NCBI GenBank assembly: GCA_012517405.1
Contig: JAAYVB010000006.1
Coordinates: 62,001 to 126,000 of the forward strand
Source of the DNA: Propionibacterium sp.
Lineage (GTDB): Bacteria > Actinomycetota > Actinomycetes > Propionibacteriales > Propionibacteriaceae
Reading direction: 5' to 3'
DNA length: 64,000 nucleotides
Position 1 is the stretch's first letter, and the number at the start of each line of letters is the position of its first letter. The translations under genes were made by a program, and so were the position numbers. Positions 36,360-46,094 of this stretch are shown here, one piece after another. A model generated the notes under the pieces. That model had not been told where the DNA came from. It was given only the letters and a program-made list of their open reading frames with translations, and searched no databases.

Positions 36360-37512
36360 AGTCGGCGGTGAGCTGATCGATCAGCAGTGGGACGCGCATT
36401 TCCTCGGGTGTGAGTGAACCGTGCTGGCCCACCAGTGTCAGCTCGCCGGGCCGGGTCAGCGTCATGATTGCCCAGTCCCCCAGCAACGCCACCAGAACGT
36501 CCCCGATACGGTCCCGCATGCGGTCATCGACGGTCCCGAACCAGCCCTCGTCGATTGCTTCGTCACGGGTGCGGACGATGGCCCGCTCCCCCAGCCAGCG
36601 TCGCCATCGCGTGGCGACTTCGTCCGGACGATCGCAGTAGAGCTGGCGCAACCGTCCCTCTCCCCCGATCAGGTCCAGTCCGTTGGTTAACACCGGCGTG
36701 TCCTCGATGACGATCTGGTGGTTGCTCGGCACATCGACCATGCCGTGATCACCGGTGACGATCAGGCAGGTCTGGGGATCGAGCGCGCTGCGCAGCTGCT
36801 CGATCCAGGCATCGATCTCATCGAGGGTCTGATTCCATGCCTCCGACAGGCACCCCATGCCGTGACCAGCATGATCGAGCCGGCGCTCATAGGCATAGAC
36901 GAACGACCGTTCTCCCACCCTCGAGGCCGCCACGATCTGTTCGATGCGCAGGCTGGTGTCGTTCTCGTCGATCAAACCAATGAAGCGAGAGCCCCGCAGC
37001 GCGGCCTGTGTCAGACCCGAGTCCTCGAACTTGGCCAACGACACCGTGCTGACGGCTATCTGCGGATGAGCCTCCAGCTTCTCGAACCAGGTGGGTTGCG
37101 GCTGAAAAGTGAGTGGATCGAGCCGGTCGTCCCAGGTGAGAGCGTTGATGATCTCGCCCAGCGCACGAAACGAGTAGCCGACGATGCCGTGGCGTCCGGG
37201 AACCGTCCCGGTACCGATCGAGCTCAGCGAGGTGGCGGTCGTGGACGGTACGCCGCTGGTCAGCCCGATAGCTCCCTCGAGCAGACTGCCCAGATAGGGG
37301 GCCCGAAACCGCTGCCGGATCAGCAGATCGTGGCCCAGCCCGTCGACCATGACCATGACGTAACGCCGGGCCTGCGGTATGCCGAGCACGTCACGGCAGT
37401 CCTCGGCATTGCCCGGTAGCCCCGGCAGCCCCGCGAGGAGATGTGACGCGACGGCCGGCAAGACCTCCGTCAGAGTGGATCTGCCGTAGTCGGGAAGCTG
37501 AATGCGCGCCAC
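36358..37512 (-). CDS. alkaline phosphatase superfamily protein (nucleotide pyrophosphatase-like)
   Basis: A 384-residue member of the type I phosphodiesterase/nucleotide pyrophosphatase group. Metal sites are visible: VMVMVDGLGHDLL (Asp), the nucleophile Thr in SGVPSTTATSLSSIGTG, RLDHAGHGMG (Asp and His) and VTGDHGMVDV (Asp-His). No signal peptide is seen, so it is probably cytoplasmic. The substrate is unknown. The GTG at 37512 lies two bases after the stop of the DUF5998 gene, so the pair is translationally coupled. Confidence 0.85.
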   Translation of the reverse strand: MARIQLPDYGRSTLTEVLPAVASHLLAGLPGLPGNAEDCRDVLGIPQARRYVMVMVDGLGHDLLIRQRFRAPYLGSLLEGAIGLTSGVPSTTATSLSSIGTGTVPGRHGIVGYSFRALGEIINALTWDDRLDPLTFQPQPTWFEKLEAHPQIAVSTVSLAKFEDSGLTQAALRGSRFIGLIDENDTSLRIEQIVAASRVGERSFVYAYERRLDHAGHGMGCLSEAWNQTLDEIDAWIEQLRSALDPQTCLIVTGDHGMVDVPSNHQIVIEDTPVLTNGLDLIGGEGRLRQLYCDRPDEVATRWRRWLGERAIVRTRDEAIDEGWFGTVDDRMRDRIGDVLVALLGDWAIMTLTRPGELTLVGQHGSLTPEEMRVPLLIDQLTAD

Positions 37513-37514
37513 CG

Positions 37515-38090
37515 TCAGTGCACCCGCTGCTGCAGGGCCGTGCCGAACTCGACCAGTCGCTGAACGTTCTCGGCGCCATCGGAGACCGGGCTCATCCGGA
37601 TCACCATGTCCTCGGCCACATCCGATCCCTGGAAACCGTGATCGGCCGTGCACGATGGGTCGCCGCAGGTTGCCGGCTCCAGATCGATCCTGCGAACGGT
37701 GCTCCAACTGAGCGTCAACCAGGTCTCCACGGTCTGGGCGCCCGCGCTGCCGAAGTGCTCGGGCTGCGAGATGACCCGGGTGAGCGCGACCGCGCCGAGC
37801 AGCCGCAGCGGTACGGACTCGGTGGAACTGATGGCGGTGGCGTTGGCCGGATCATCGGTGTGTTCATCGGTGTGACAGACGATCAACCTGGTCGCGGTCA
37901 GCACGAGCACCGACAGATGACGGCCGATTCCCTCGGGGGCGAAGGTGGCCTCATGGTGGACGAGGAAGACATCCACGGGCTCCCTGCCGAGGGCCAGTGC
38001 AACCGAATCCGCGACCAGCTGGGGAAAGAACCCGCAGTCGTTGATCTGGGTCTGCAGCGGTTCCGGGAGCTGGCCGGGGCTGGTCTTCAC
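37515..38090 (-). CDS. DUF5998 family protein
   Basis: A 191-residue conserved actinobacterial protein. Typical segments are LPEPLQTQINDCGFFPQLVADSV, AGR-like LGREPVDVFLVHHEATF, HLSVLVLTATRLIVCHTDEH and CGDPSCTADHG. The function is unknown. The GTG at 38090 has GAGG six bases upstream; a GTG at 38102 is the alternative. Coupled to the downstream phosphatase-like gene. Confidence 0.85.
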   Translation of the reverse strand: MKTSPGQLPEPLQTQINDCGFFPQLVADSVALALGREPVDVFLVHHEATFAPEGIGRHLSVLVLTATRLIVCHTDEHTDDPANATAISSTESVPLRLLGAVALTRVISQPEHFGSAGAQTVETWLTLSWSTVRRIDLEPATCGDPSCTADHGFQGSDVAEDMVIRMSPVSDGAENVQRLVEFGTALQQRVH

Positions 38091-38180
38091 TTCTCGCCTC
38101 ACCCCATCATCTTGCCACTAGACGGCCATCCGCACGCTGGAGGTCCCACGCGACCGTCCGTGGTCGCTACGCTGGAGCCC

Positions 38181-39233
38181 ATGGAGTCGCAACAGTTCGT
38201 CGGTACACGAATCGACGACTTCATCACCGACAGGGTCGCCCGCTTCCTGCGCAAGCGCGGATGGCGGGAGGCGATCATCCCGTTCACCGGCTACGGCAGC
38301 GCCGATCATGTGCGCGTGCTGGGACGCCTGGTGCTGCGTCCGGTCAGAGCCCGCAGCTACTTCGGGATGTACGCCGAGGCGTTCCTGCACCAACGCGGCT
38401 GGCGCAACTTCATCAGCGCCCCGGTGCCGCGCCGGCCGGTGACCGTCAAGGTCGGCGACGAGGACCTCGAGCTGGTGACCGACCGCAGCGGCTACATCGA
38501 CGTGACGGTCAAGGGCTCAGCGCTTGAGGGTGGCTGGCAGGAGGTCACACTCAGTACCGCGGAGGCGCCGGACGCCACCGCTCCGGTGCAGGTCGTTGAT
38601 ACAGCTCAGCAGTTCGGGCTGATCAGCGACATCGACGACACCATCTTGTCGACCTGGCTACCGCGTGCGCTGCTGGCCGCATGGAACTCGTTCGTGCTCA
38701 CCGAAGGCAACCGCCAGGCGGTGCCGGGCATGGCCCGCATGTACCAGAAGCTGCTCGCCGAGCATCCGGGAGCTCCGATCGTCTACGTGTCGACGGGGGC
38801 GTGGAACACCATGCCGTTCCTCAGCCGGTTCATGAAGCGGCATGGGTTTCCCGATGGTCCGATGCTGCTGACAGATTTCGGTCCGACTCAGACGGGCTGG
38901 TTTCGCAACGGCGCCAACCACAAGCGCCGTGCGCTTGCCGAACTGGCCCGGGATTTCCCGCACATCAAGTGGGTGCTGGTCGGCGATGACGGCCAGCACG
39001 ATCCGGCGATCTACCGCGAGTTCGCGGAGCTGCGGCCCGAGCATGTGGAGTTGATCGCGATCCGGCGGCTTTCGTCCACCGAGCAGATCCTGGCGCACGG
39101 CACCGCGACGGTGCTGCGCGATTCGGCCGACCTCGAATGGGAGCCCTCCGCGGTCACGCAGGTCTCCGGGGTCGACGGAGACGATCTCGCTCCGCAGGTG
39201 TGGCGGGCGATCGAATCCGACCAGTCCGACTAG
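38181..39233 (+). CDS. App1-type phosphatase domain protein (DUF2183)
   Basis: A 350-residue protein with a beta-rich N-terminal part (residues 25-140) and a HAD-like App1 phosphatase domain: LISDIDDTILSTW holds the DxDxT nucleophile motif (about residue 156), followed by VYVSTGAWN and VLVGDDGQHDP. In yeast, App1 is a phosphatidate phosphatase; bacterial relatives are untested. No signal peptide or membrane segment is seen. The ATG at 38181 follows GGAG only three bases away. It is divergent from the DUF5998 gene and is followed by the topoisomerase subunit. Confidence 0.85.
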   Translation: MESQQFVGTRIDDFITDRVARFLRKRGWREAIIPFTGYGSADHVRVLGRLVLRPVRARSYFGMYAEAFLHQRGWRNFISAPVPRRPVTVKVGDEDLELVTDRSGYIDVTVKGSALEGGWQEVTLSTAEAPDATAPVQVVDTAQQFGLISDIDDTILSTWLPRALLAAWNSFVLTEGNRQAVPGMARMYQKLLAEHPGAPIVYVSTGAWNTMPFLSRFMKRHGFPDGPMLLTDFGPTQTGWFRNGANHKRRALAELARDFPHIKWVLVGDDGQHDPAIYREFAELRPEHVELIAIRRLSSTEQILAHGTATVLRDSADLEWEPSAVTQVSGVDGDDLAPQVWRAIESDQSD

Positions 39234-39280
39234 GGTGTGCATGTCGCACAGGGAAAGCTAGCAGGAGAAGTCGTCGCTAC

Positions 39281-41731
39281 ATGGCAACCAAGACCCCGGA
39301 CGATGTCGAAGAATTCGAAGAGCGCATCATCGACATCGATGTCTCATCCGAGATGGAGACCAGCTACCTCGAGTATGCCTATTCGGTCATCTATGCCCGG
39401 GCGCTCCCGGACGCCCGGGACGGCCTGAAGCCGGTTCAGCGCCGCATTCTTTACACCATGTATGACATGGGGCTGCGGCCGGACAAGCCACATGTCAAGT
39501 GTGCGCGGGTTGTCGGCCAGGTCATGGGTCTGCTCCATCCGCACGGCGACACGGCGATCTACGACGCCTTGGTGCGGCTCGGCCAGGACTGGTCGATGCG
39601 GCTGCCGACGATCGACGGGCACGGCAACTTCGGTTCGCTGGACGCCGGCCCGGCGGCCTACCGGTACACCGAATGCCGTCTGGCACCCGCTGCCATGGCG
39701 ATGGTCTCCGATATCGAATCCGACACCGTGGATTTCCGGCCGAACTACGACGGCAAAGAACTCGAACCGTCCATCTTGCCGGCCGCCTTCCCGAATCTGC
39801 TGGTCAACGGCGCATCCGGCATCGCGGTCGGGATGGCCACCAACCTGGCCCCGCACAATCTGATCGAGGTCGTCGGCGCGCTGAAGCATCTGCTGGCTCA
39901 CCCCGATGCCGATCTGGACGCACTGATGCGTTACATTCCGGGGCCGGACTTCCCGACCGGCGGGACCATCATCGGACTGGACGGGGTGCGCGACGCCTAT
40001 GCGTCGGGACGCGGCTCGTTCAAGTTGCGTGCGGCCTGCCGGATCGACCAGGTCAGTCCCCGCCGCAAAGGCATCGTGGTCACGTCGCTGCCTTATGGGG
40101 TCGGCCCGGAAAAGATCATGGAACAGATCAAGGATCTGGTCACCCGCAAGAAGCTCTCCGGCATCGCCGACGTCAAGGATCTCACTGATCTGAAGCATGG
40201 CACCCGGCTGGTCATCGAGATCAAGAATGGCATCAACCCGGATGCGCTGCTCGCGCAGCTGTACAAGCTGACCAAGCTCGAAGACACCTTCGCCATCAAC
40301 GCGGTGGCTCTGGTCGACGGGCAACCTCGGACGATGTCGCTGATCGAGATGCTGCAGGTCTATCTGGATCACCGAATCGAGGTGGTCCTGCGACGGACCC
40401 GGCATCGGCTCGGCAAAGCCACCGACCGGCTGCATCTGGTCGAGGGCATGCTGCTCGCCCTGCTCGACATCGACGATGTGATTGCGATCATCCGGAGCTC
40501 GGAAGATGTGGCGGAAGCCCGCACCCGGCTGATGGAGGCCTTCGAGCTGACAGAGGTCCAGGCGAATTACATCCTCGATCTGCAGCTTCGCAGGCTGACC
40601 AAGCTGAGCCGGATCGAACTCGAATCCGAGCGCGACGAGTTGACGGCCGAGATCGCCCGGCTGAATGAGATCCTCGACAACGAATCAGTGCTGCACGGGC
40701 TGGTCAGCGGAGAGCTCGATGACGTTGTGAAGAAGTTCGGGACACCGCGTCGCACCGTGCTGCTGGCCGATTCCGGTGTGGCGGCGAGCAGTGCTGCGGC
40801 ACCACTGGAAATCCCCGATGATCCCTGCTGGGTGATGCTGAGCTCGGCCGGACTGGTGGCGCGACTCGACGTGGCGGAGGCCCCGGCGAGGCCCGAAGGT
40901 CCCCGTACCCGCCACGACTGCGTGGTGGCGGCAATCCAGGCGACCACGCATGCCGAATACGGAGTGCTGACCTCACACGGCCGGTTGATCAAGGCGAAGG
41001 CGATCGAGTTGCCTTCGGTGCCCCCGACCGCAACCTCGCCGAATCTGCAGGGCGGCACGCGCATCTCCGATCTGGTGCACCTCGACAAGGACGAGCGGGT
41101 GCTCGGGCTGACCTCGTTGAGCGATTCGTCGCTGGGGTTGGCGCTGGGTACCAGATCGGGCGTGGTCAAACGGGTAAACCCCGAGATACTGGCCAGCAAG
41201 GATGACTGGACGGTCATCAATCTCGCTGACGGCGACGAGGTGGTCGGCGCGCTCGAACTGCACAGCGCCGACGATGAACTGGTCTTCATCACCTCGGACG
41301 CCCAACTGCTGCACTTCGCTGCCTCGCTCGTCCGCCCGCAAGGCCGGGCAGGCTCCGGCATGACCGGCATCAAGCTGGGGGCCGACGCCCAGGCCATCTG
41401 GTTCGGGGCAGTGCGTGCCGGCGCAGCGGTCGTGGTGACGGTCTCGGGCAGTTCGTCGTCGCTACCGGGAACCGAGACCGGCAGCGTGAAGGTGACCCCG
41501 TTCGCCGAATACCCACCGAAGGGCCGCGCGACCGGCGGTGTGCGCTGCCACCGGTTCTTGAAGGGTGAGGACACCCTTCTGCTGGGTTGGGCAGGGGCGG
41601 CTCCCGCGATTGCGGCGGCCGGATCGGGATCGCCGGTCGATCTGCCCCCGGCCACCGGACGCCGTGATGGGTCCGGGACTCCCGCGTCCCAGCCGATCGC
41701 TGCCGTAGCCAGCCGGGTTCTTGGTCCATAG
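39281..41731 (+). CDS. type IIA DNA topoisomerase subunit A (GyrA/ParC family)
   Basis: An 816-residue DNA-cleaving subunit. The breakage-reunion domain has [35 protein letters not shown] and catalytic Tyr129 in [10 protein letters not shown]. The C-terminal beta-pinwheel repeats include [11 protein letters not shown] and [10 protein letters not shown]. The canonical GyrA box (QRRGGKG) is not evident, so this is more likely the ParC-like second paralogue of actinobacteria than the gyrA beside gyrB. Its ATPase partner is not in the window. The only AGGAG is 13 bases before the ATG, so initiation may be weak or leaderless. Confidence 0.92.
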   Translation: MATKTPDDVEEFEERIIDIDVSSEMETSYLEYAYSVIYARALPDARDGLKPVQRRILYTMYDMGLRPDKPHVKCARVVGQVMGLLHPHGDTAIYDALVRLGQDWSMRLPTIDGHGNFGSLDAGPAAYRYTECRLAPAAMAMVSDIESDTVDFRPNYDGKELEPSILPAAFPNLLVNGASGIAVGMATNLAPHNLIEVVGALKHLLAHPDADLDALMRYIPGPDFPTGGTIIGLDGVRDAYASGRGSFKLRAACRIDQVSPRRKGIVVTSLPYGVGPEKIMEQIKDLVTRKKLSGIADVKDLTDLKHGTRLVIEIKNGINPDALLAQLYKLTKLEDTFAINAVALVDGQPRTMSLIEMLQVYLDHRIEVVLRRTRHRLGKATDRLHLVEGMLLALLDIDDVIAIIRSSEDVAEARTRLMEAFELTEVQANYILDLQLRRLTKLSRIELESERDELTAEIARLNEILDNESVLHGLVSGELDDVVKKFGTPRRTVLLADSGVAASSAAAPLEIPDDPCWVMLSSAGLVARLDVAEAPARPEGPRTRHDCVVAAIQATTHAEYGVLTSHGRLIKAKAIELPSVPPTATSPNLQGGTRISDLVHLDKDERVLGLTSLSDSSLGLALGTRSGVVKRVNPEILASKDDWTVINLADGDEVVGALELHSADDELVFITSDAQLLHFAASLVRPQGRAGSGMTGIKLGADAQAIWFGAVRAGAAVVVTVSGSSSSLPGTETGSVKVTPFAEYPPKGRATGGVRCHRFLKGEDTLLLGWAGAAPAIAAAGSGSPVDLPPATGRRDGSGTPASQPIAAVASRVLGP

Positions 41732-41747
41732 CTCGTAGGATGGCCGC

Positions 41748-42236
41748 GTGCCATTTGCTGATCTACTGACGGCCAATGCCGCCTATGCCGAGGGATTCGA
41801 ACATCGCGATCTGGACGGCAGGCCCCGCGCCGGCCTGTGCCTGCTGACCTGCATGGATTGTCGGCTTGATCCGCTGCCCATGGTCGGGCTGCAGGTCGGG
41901 GACGCGAAGGTTCTGCGCAGTCCGGGCGGTCATCTGGGCCCGGAGATGTTGGCCGGTTGTGTGCTGGCGGTGCATGCCCTGGGCGTCAATCGGATCATGA
42001 TCATCGCACACACTCGCTGTGCGATGGCCGAGTCGGAGTCGGACCTGCGCGATCGCATCTCGGCCTCCAGCGGCATCAAGGACATTGACATCGTGTTCGG
42101 TGCGGACGCCGATCGGCTCGGCCGGTTGGCTGCAGACGTCGAGACACTGCGCAATCACGAGCTCATCGGGCGGTTCGCCGAGGTCGGTGGCTTCGATTAC
42201 GACGTCGACAGCGGACGCCTGACCCAGCTCTACTGA
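41748..42236 (+). CDS. beta-carbonic anhydrase-like protein
   Basis: A 162-residue carbonic anhydrase of the short actinobacterial type, converting CO2 and bicarbonate. Zinc ligands are Cys35 and the Asp37/Arg39 pair in CMDCR, with His88 and Cys91 in AHTRCAM; RSPGG follows the first ligand. The GTG at 41748 lies 16 bases after the topoisomerase stop. Its last codons and stop are part of a three-copy 14-base tandem repeat. Confidence 0.88.
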   Translation: MPFADLLTANAAYAEGFEHRDLDGRPRAGLCLLTCMDCRLDPLPMVGLQVGDAKVLRSPGGHLGPEMLAGCVLAVHALGVNRIMIIAHTRCAMAESESDLRDRISASSGIKDIDIVFGADADRLGRLAADVETLRNHELIGRFAEVGGFDYDVDSGRLTQLY

Positions 42237-42271
42237 CTCGGATCTACTGACTCAGCTCTACTGACTCAGCC
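42230..42271. repeat. three tandem copies of a 14-bp unit at a gene end
   Basis: CTACTGACTCGGAT (42230-42243), CTACTGACTCAGCT (42244-42257) and CTACTGACTCAGCC (42258-42271). The first copy contains the final Tyr codon and TGA stop of the carbonic anhydrase gene; the other two lie after it. Confidence 0.9.
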
Positions 42272-42314
42272 GCTCGGACTCGGGCCCTGGGTGCCCGGCG
42301 ACCCGGGCGAGGCC

Positions 42315-43547
42315 TCAGCTGCGGGCCTGACGCGCGGCGACGATCGCGTCAAGCAGCCCATCGGCTGCCTCGCGTTTAGACCCACTCGCCGTGGCCACCA
42401 GTTCGCCGCCCGCCGCCAGCACATACAGCGTGTTCTCAGTCGTCTCGAAGCCCTCGGACCAACCCACCGCATTCACCGCGAGCAGGTCTGCGCCCTTGCG
42501 GGCGAGCTTCTGGCGGCCGAGCGCGAGCAGTGCCTGCTGGTTCTCGGCGGTTTCTGCGGCGAATCCCACCACGAGTTGGCCGGGCCGGCGGCGGTGCACC
42601 AGGCCGGCGAGAATGTCGGGGTTCTCCGTCAGGGTGAGGGTCACCTGAGTGCCGGTGTCCTCCTTGCGCATCTTCGTGTCGCGCACGCCGGCGACGCGAT
42701 AGTCCGACACCGCAGCGGCCATCACGATGACATCCGCGTCGTCGGCCTCGCGGTTCGCAGCCGCGTCCATCTCGGTGGCGGTCCCGGTGCGATCGATTCG
42801 CACGTTGGCACAGTCGGCGACCTCGGACAGGATTGCGTCTTCGATGTTGGCGGCCAGCAGGACGACATCGGCGCCCCGAGCCGCAGCAGCGGCGGCCACA
42901 GCGACACCTTGGCGTCCACTGGAGCGGTTGCCGAGGTACCGGACCGGATCGATCGGCTCACGCGTGCCGCCGGCACTGACAAGCAGCTTCACTCCCGCCA
43001 GATCGCCGCCGGTGAGGCTCGTCCGTGCGAGAATCTCTAGTGCGCGGGTCACGATCTCGTCCGGCTCGCTCATGCGGCCCGGCCCGGAGTCGGTGCCGGT
43101 GAGTCGTCCGTCGTTGGGACCGACGAACTCGATACCGCGGGCACGCAGGGTCGCGATGTTGGCCTGAGTTGCCGGGTGCAGCCACATCTGGGTGTGCATC
43201 GCCGGCGCTACCAGCACGGGTGCCTCGGTGGCCAGCAGTGTGGTGCCGAGCAGGTTGTCCGCGATGCCTGCGGCCATCCGCGCCAGGGTATTGGCCGTTG
43301 CGGGCGCCACGATGATCAAATCGGCGTGCTGGCCCAGCGCGACATGCCGCACCTCGGCCACATTCTCATGAACCGACGCGGTCACCGGATGACGACTGAT
43401 GGCCTCCCAGGTCGGCTTCCCCACGAAGTGCAGCGCATCCTCGGTGGGCACCACCTGCACGTCGTGTCCTGCCTCGACGAGCAGGCGCGCAACCATGACT
43501 GCTTTGTATGCGGCGATTCCACCGGACACTCCCAGCACGATGTTCAT
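42315..43547 (-). CDS. coaBC: bifunctional phosphopantothenoylcysteine decarboxylase/synthase
   Basis: A 410-residue CoaBC catalysing two steps of coenzyme A synthesis. The N-terminal flavin-dependent CoaC domain shows [12 protein letters not shown], the catalytic His in [10 protein letters not shown] and PAMHTQMW. The C-terminal CoaB domain shows [32 protein letters not shown] and GFAAET. Length is normal. The ATG at 43547 follows GGGAGGATGGAGG. It is divergent from the NRDE gene. Confidence 0.95.
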   Translation of the reverse strand: MNIVLGVSGGIAAYKAVMVARLLVEAGHDVQVVPTEDALHFVGKPTWEAISRHPVTASVHENVAEVRHVALGQHADLIIVAPATANTLARMAAGIADNLLGTTLLATEAPVLVAPAMHTQMWLHPATQANIATLRARGIEFVGPNDGRLTGTDSGPGRMSEPDEIVTRALEILARTSLTGGDLAGVKLLVSAGGTREPIDPVRYLGNRSSGRQGVAVAAAAAARGADVVLLAANIEDAILSEVADCANVRIDRTGTATEMDAAANREADDADVIVMAAAVSDYRVAGVRDTKMRKEDTGTQVTLTLTENPDILAGLVHRRRPGQLVVGFAAETAENQQALLALGRQKLARKGADLLAVNAVGWSEGFETTENTLYVLAAGGELVATASGSKREAADGLLDAIVAARQARS

Positions 43548-43591
43548 GGCCTCCATCCTCCCATCCGCCCGAGCGTCTAGACTGCACACCC

Positions 43592-44326
43592 ATGTGTACG
43601 GTCATCATCCATGTTCCCGAACGTGCCGAACATGCGACTCGGATGCTTGCCGTGCGCGACGAAGATCCGACCCGTCCGTGGGACGCACCCGGCCCCTGGT
43701 GGCCGGACGAGTATCCCGAGGTGATCGGAGTCCGGGACCGCCGGGCGAACGGAGCCTGGCTGGCCGAGGATTCCCCCGCCGGTCGGCTGGCCGTCATTCT
43801 CAACCGTGATGTGCTGTCGGTGCCCGACGGATCCCTCGAGTCGAGGGGTGGCATCGTCCTTGCGTCGGTTTCGGGAGAATCGCTGCCGCAGCGTCCCCGC
43901 ACCGCCGGCTTCAACCTGGTCGAGGTAGCAGGACCGCGGGCCTGGGTCACGATCTGGGACGGGCTGCGGCTGCGCCGCGAGCAGCTTGAGCCGGGCGTCC
44001 ACATGATCTCGCACGACGAGGTGGATGATCCCCGCACCGCCCGCATTGTCCGCTGGCTGCCTGACTACCGCGAGCTCACCCAGCAGCAGGGTCCCGATAT
44101 GGCCTTCGAGCAGTGGGCTCACCAGTGGGTCGCGGTGCTGTCCGCAAGCTCGGCGCTGGGGCCCTTCGACGATCGGGCGATCATTCGTGACAATCATCCA
44201 CACGGGTATCCGACGATGTCACTCCTGGTTTGCGTCGCCGAAATCCGTGCTGAGCGCGTGCAACTCGCCTCGGCTGTGCTTCCCGAGCCAGGCGTGTGGG
44301 CCGAGGCACCTTTCGTCCTCGCCTGA
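43592..44326 (+). CDS. NRDE/TANGO2-like protein
   Basis: A 244-residue protein of the Ntn-hydrolase-like NRDE family (TANGO2). Met-Cys at the start gives the expected N-terminal Cys2 after Met removal. The diagnostic NRDE segment is altered to VRDED, so the Asn is Val here; [20 protein letters not shown] matches the family's G-x-W-x-A and LTN region. The function is unknown; TANGO2 has been linked to haem or lipid handling. The ATG at 43592 gives the family-type MCT start. It is divergent from coaBC, and DUF368 follows 54 bases later. Confidence 0.8.
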   Translation: MCTVIIHVPERAEHATRMLAVRDEDPTRPWDAPGPWWPDEYPEVIGVRDRRANGAWLAEDSPAGRLAVILNRDVLSVPDGSLESRGGIVLASVSGESLPQRPRTAGFNLVEVAGPRAWVTIWDGLRLRREQLEPGVHMISHDEVDDPRTARIVRWLPDYRELTQQQGPDMAFEQWAHQWVAVLSASSALGPFDDRAIIRDNHPHGYPTMSLLVCVAEIRAERVQLASAVLPEPGVWAEAPFVLA

Positions 44327-44380
44327 GGGAGCCACAAGCACGGCAGGTAGTATCGTGCGGGACCCCGACGAAGGAAGTAC

Positions 44381-45340
44381 ATGAGCGAACCGATCAGCAG
44401 TAACCCGACGAGCGTGCAAAAGCCTCCCGCGGACGGCTATCTGAATGAACCGGAGAGCATCAGCGCCTGGCTGATCCGACTGGTCAAAGGCATCCTGGTG
44501 GGGATCGGCTTCATCCTGCCCGGGTTATCCGGCGGCGTGTTGGCGGTCATCTTCCGCGTGTATGACCCGATCATCCGATTCTTGGCCAAGCCGTTCCATC
44601 GCTTCGGCAAGAATGTGCTCTACTTCATCCCGATCGGCATCGGCGCGGTCATCGGTATTGTGCTCTTCTCGGTTGTCGTGGACGCCGCGTTCGGCCGTTT
44701 CGCGGCGCAGTTCATCTGCTTGTTCATCGGCTTCGTGGTGGGGACCTTCCCGTCGCTCTATCGCACGGCCGGCAGGCAGGGCCGGACGACCACACACTGG
44801 ATCATCCTGGCGGTCGCTGCCGTCGCGATCTTCGCGATCATGCTGATCGGCGGTCAGTCGATGATCAACGTCACCCCGAACTGGCTGGTCTGGCTGGGAT
44901 CGGGCGCGCTGATCGGTCTGGGTGTCATCGTGCCGGGCATGAGCCCCTCGAACTTCCTGATCTACTTCGGTCTTTACGACAAGATGGCCGCCGGTATCAA
45001 GGATTTCGACTTCGCTGTCATCGTTCCCCTGACGCTGGGGTTGATTGTCTGCGTTCTGGTCTTCGCCAAGGCTGCCGCGTGGGCATTCGATCACTACTAC
45101 GCGGGCATGTACCACTTCATTCTCGGCATGGTCATCGGATCATCGCTGGCGATTTTCCCGACCGTGGTCTTCCCCACGTTCACGGCATCCGGGTTGGCGG
45201 AGGCCAACCTGAGCCTGCCGGTGGCGCTCATCTTCGCCATCGTCATGTTCATTGTCGGGACGATCGCATCGTGGCTGTTCAGCAAGCTCGAGGACAAAGT
45301 CGCGATTCAGCGCGAGGCGATTGAAGCAGCCGCGAGCTGA
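44381..45340 (+). CDS. popT: DUF368 (PopT) polyprenyl-phosphate transporter
   Basis: A 319-residue polytopic membrane protein with about nine to ten hydrophobic helices. The two inverted-repeat signatures of DUF368 are present: GIGFILPGLSGGVLAVI near residue 40 and GLGVIVPGMSPSNFLIYFGLY near residue 185. Recent work assigned DUF368 and DedA proteins as undecaprenyl-phosphate translocases that recycle the lipid carrier to the cytoplasmic face for cell-wall synthesis. The ATG at 44381 is preceded by GAAGGAAG. Symbol use is by family only. Confidence 0.88.
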   Translation: MSEPISSNPTSVQKPPADGYLNEPESISAWLIRLVKGILVGIGFILPGLSGGVLAVIFRVYDPIIRFLAKPFHRFGKNVLYFIPIGIGAVIGIVLFSVVVDAAFGRFAAQFICLFIGFVVGTFPSLYRTAGRQGRTTTHWIILAVAAVAIFAIMLIGGQSMINVTPNWLVWLGSGALIGLGVIVPGMSPSNFLIYFGLYDKMAAGIKDFDFAVIVPLTLGLIVCVLVFAKAAAWAFDHYYAGMYHFILGMVIGSSLAIFPTVVFPTFTASGLAEANLSLPVALIFAIVMFIVGTIASWLFSKLEDKVAIQREAIEAAAS

Positions 45341-45715
45341 CACCGATCCAACCGCCGCGATCTGGGGATAGCTCAATGCCTGGCGCGACATGTGGCGCCC
45401 CATTCGGGGATCGCGGTCGTCGCCTGCGGGGTGCGCAGTCATCGCCTCTGCGACAGCCAGCACCGCCGCCGACGCCTCGGGGGCGGGCGCTAGCGGCGGT
45501 GCCTCAGCTGCGCTCCTGGGGGACTGAGCAGCGGAATGACTAGCACTGTCAGTTTCAGTCACCGCTTCATGGGGCGTCAAGGCTTTTTCCCGATCTGTGG
45601 ATAACTTGTCAACTAAAGTAGATTCCTACGGCCCGCGCGGGCCGCTATCCGCGGGTGGCGGCGCTCGAAGAAGCGTCTCTGGGAGGTTTCCCGCTAGACT
45701 GGCCGCCGCAGGCAA
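45341..45715. other. 375-base gap between DUF368 gene and tRNA-Met
   Basis: No plus-strand gene is seen. An Ala/Pro-rich minus-strand reading frame running into the DUF368 gene has no family features. A perfect DnaA box (TTATCCACA on the minus strand, 45596-45604) is present. A GC palindrome GGCCCGCGCGGGCC lies around 45632. TAGACT at 45694-45699, 17 bases before the tRNA, is a plausible -10 element. Confidence 0.45.
45596..45604 (-). other. perfect DnaA box
   Basis: TTATCCACA on the minus strand. Two one-mismatch relatives occur nearby, CTATCCACA at 46015-46023 (plus) and TTATCCACC at 46050-46058 (minus). There is no dnaA, dnaN or other origin gene in the window, so it is not oriC; it may be a DnaA-binding or titration cluster, or chance. 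Confidence 0.4.
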
Positions 45716-45792
45716 GGGGCGTTAGCTCAGCAGGTTAGAGCAGAGGACTCATAATCCTTGGGTCGCGGGTTCGAGCCCCGCACGCCCTACCA
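45716..45792 (+). tRNA. tRNA-Met (CAT)
   Basis: A 77-base gene including encoded CCA. Acceptor GGGGCGT pairs with ACGCCCT through a G1-U72 pair. The D arm, anticodon arm AGGAC-type stem with loop CTCATAA (anticodon CAT) and T loop TTCGAGC are regular. The arm sequences fit elongator tRNA-Met better than the initiator; a tRNA-Ile2 with modified CAT is the alternative. Confidence 0.88.
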
Positions 45793-46094
45793 AGGCCGTC
45801 TTACTCGAGCAAGCGGCCGACGGAAGATGATCGGCGCTTGCCGAGATCAACTCCCCCAATTGAAGGCCGCGGGTTCGTCGAGCCGTTGTCCGGGAAGACC
45901 ACCAGCATGCGGATGGCCCGTTGCTGGATGCGATCACCCATGGTGCCGGCTCCGTTCATCGTTCCAGGACGCATCGTCTGTTGCCCGCTATCACACGAGG
46001 TGGCCCGGTGTTGGCTATCCACAGCGTTTGGTTTTGGCCCAGATGCGACGGTGGATAACTCAGCGGGGCCATTTCTGTCCTCGAGACTTGCTAC
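45793..46094. other. 302-base gap after tRNA-Met
   Basis: It begins with a GGCCG...CGGCC inverted repeat (45795-45820 region), a likely tRNA terminator similar in sequence to the one after tRNA-Val at 5143. The rest has no recognisable gene. Two one-mismatch DnaA boxes lie at 46015 and 46050. Confidence 0.45.

Noticed and set aside
42230-42271. CRISPR-like array
   Set aside because: Direct copies without spacers and only 14 bases long.
45140-45580. Minus-strand Ala/Pro-rich frame after the DUF368 gene
   Set aside because: It runs into the DUF368 coding sequence, has no motif and no supporting start.
45596-46058. Replication origin
   Set aside because: No dnaA, dnaN, AT-rich unwinding region or dense DnaA-box array is present.
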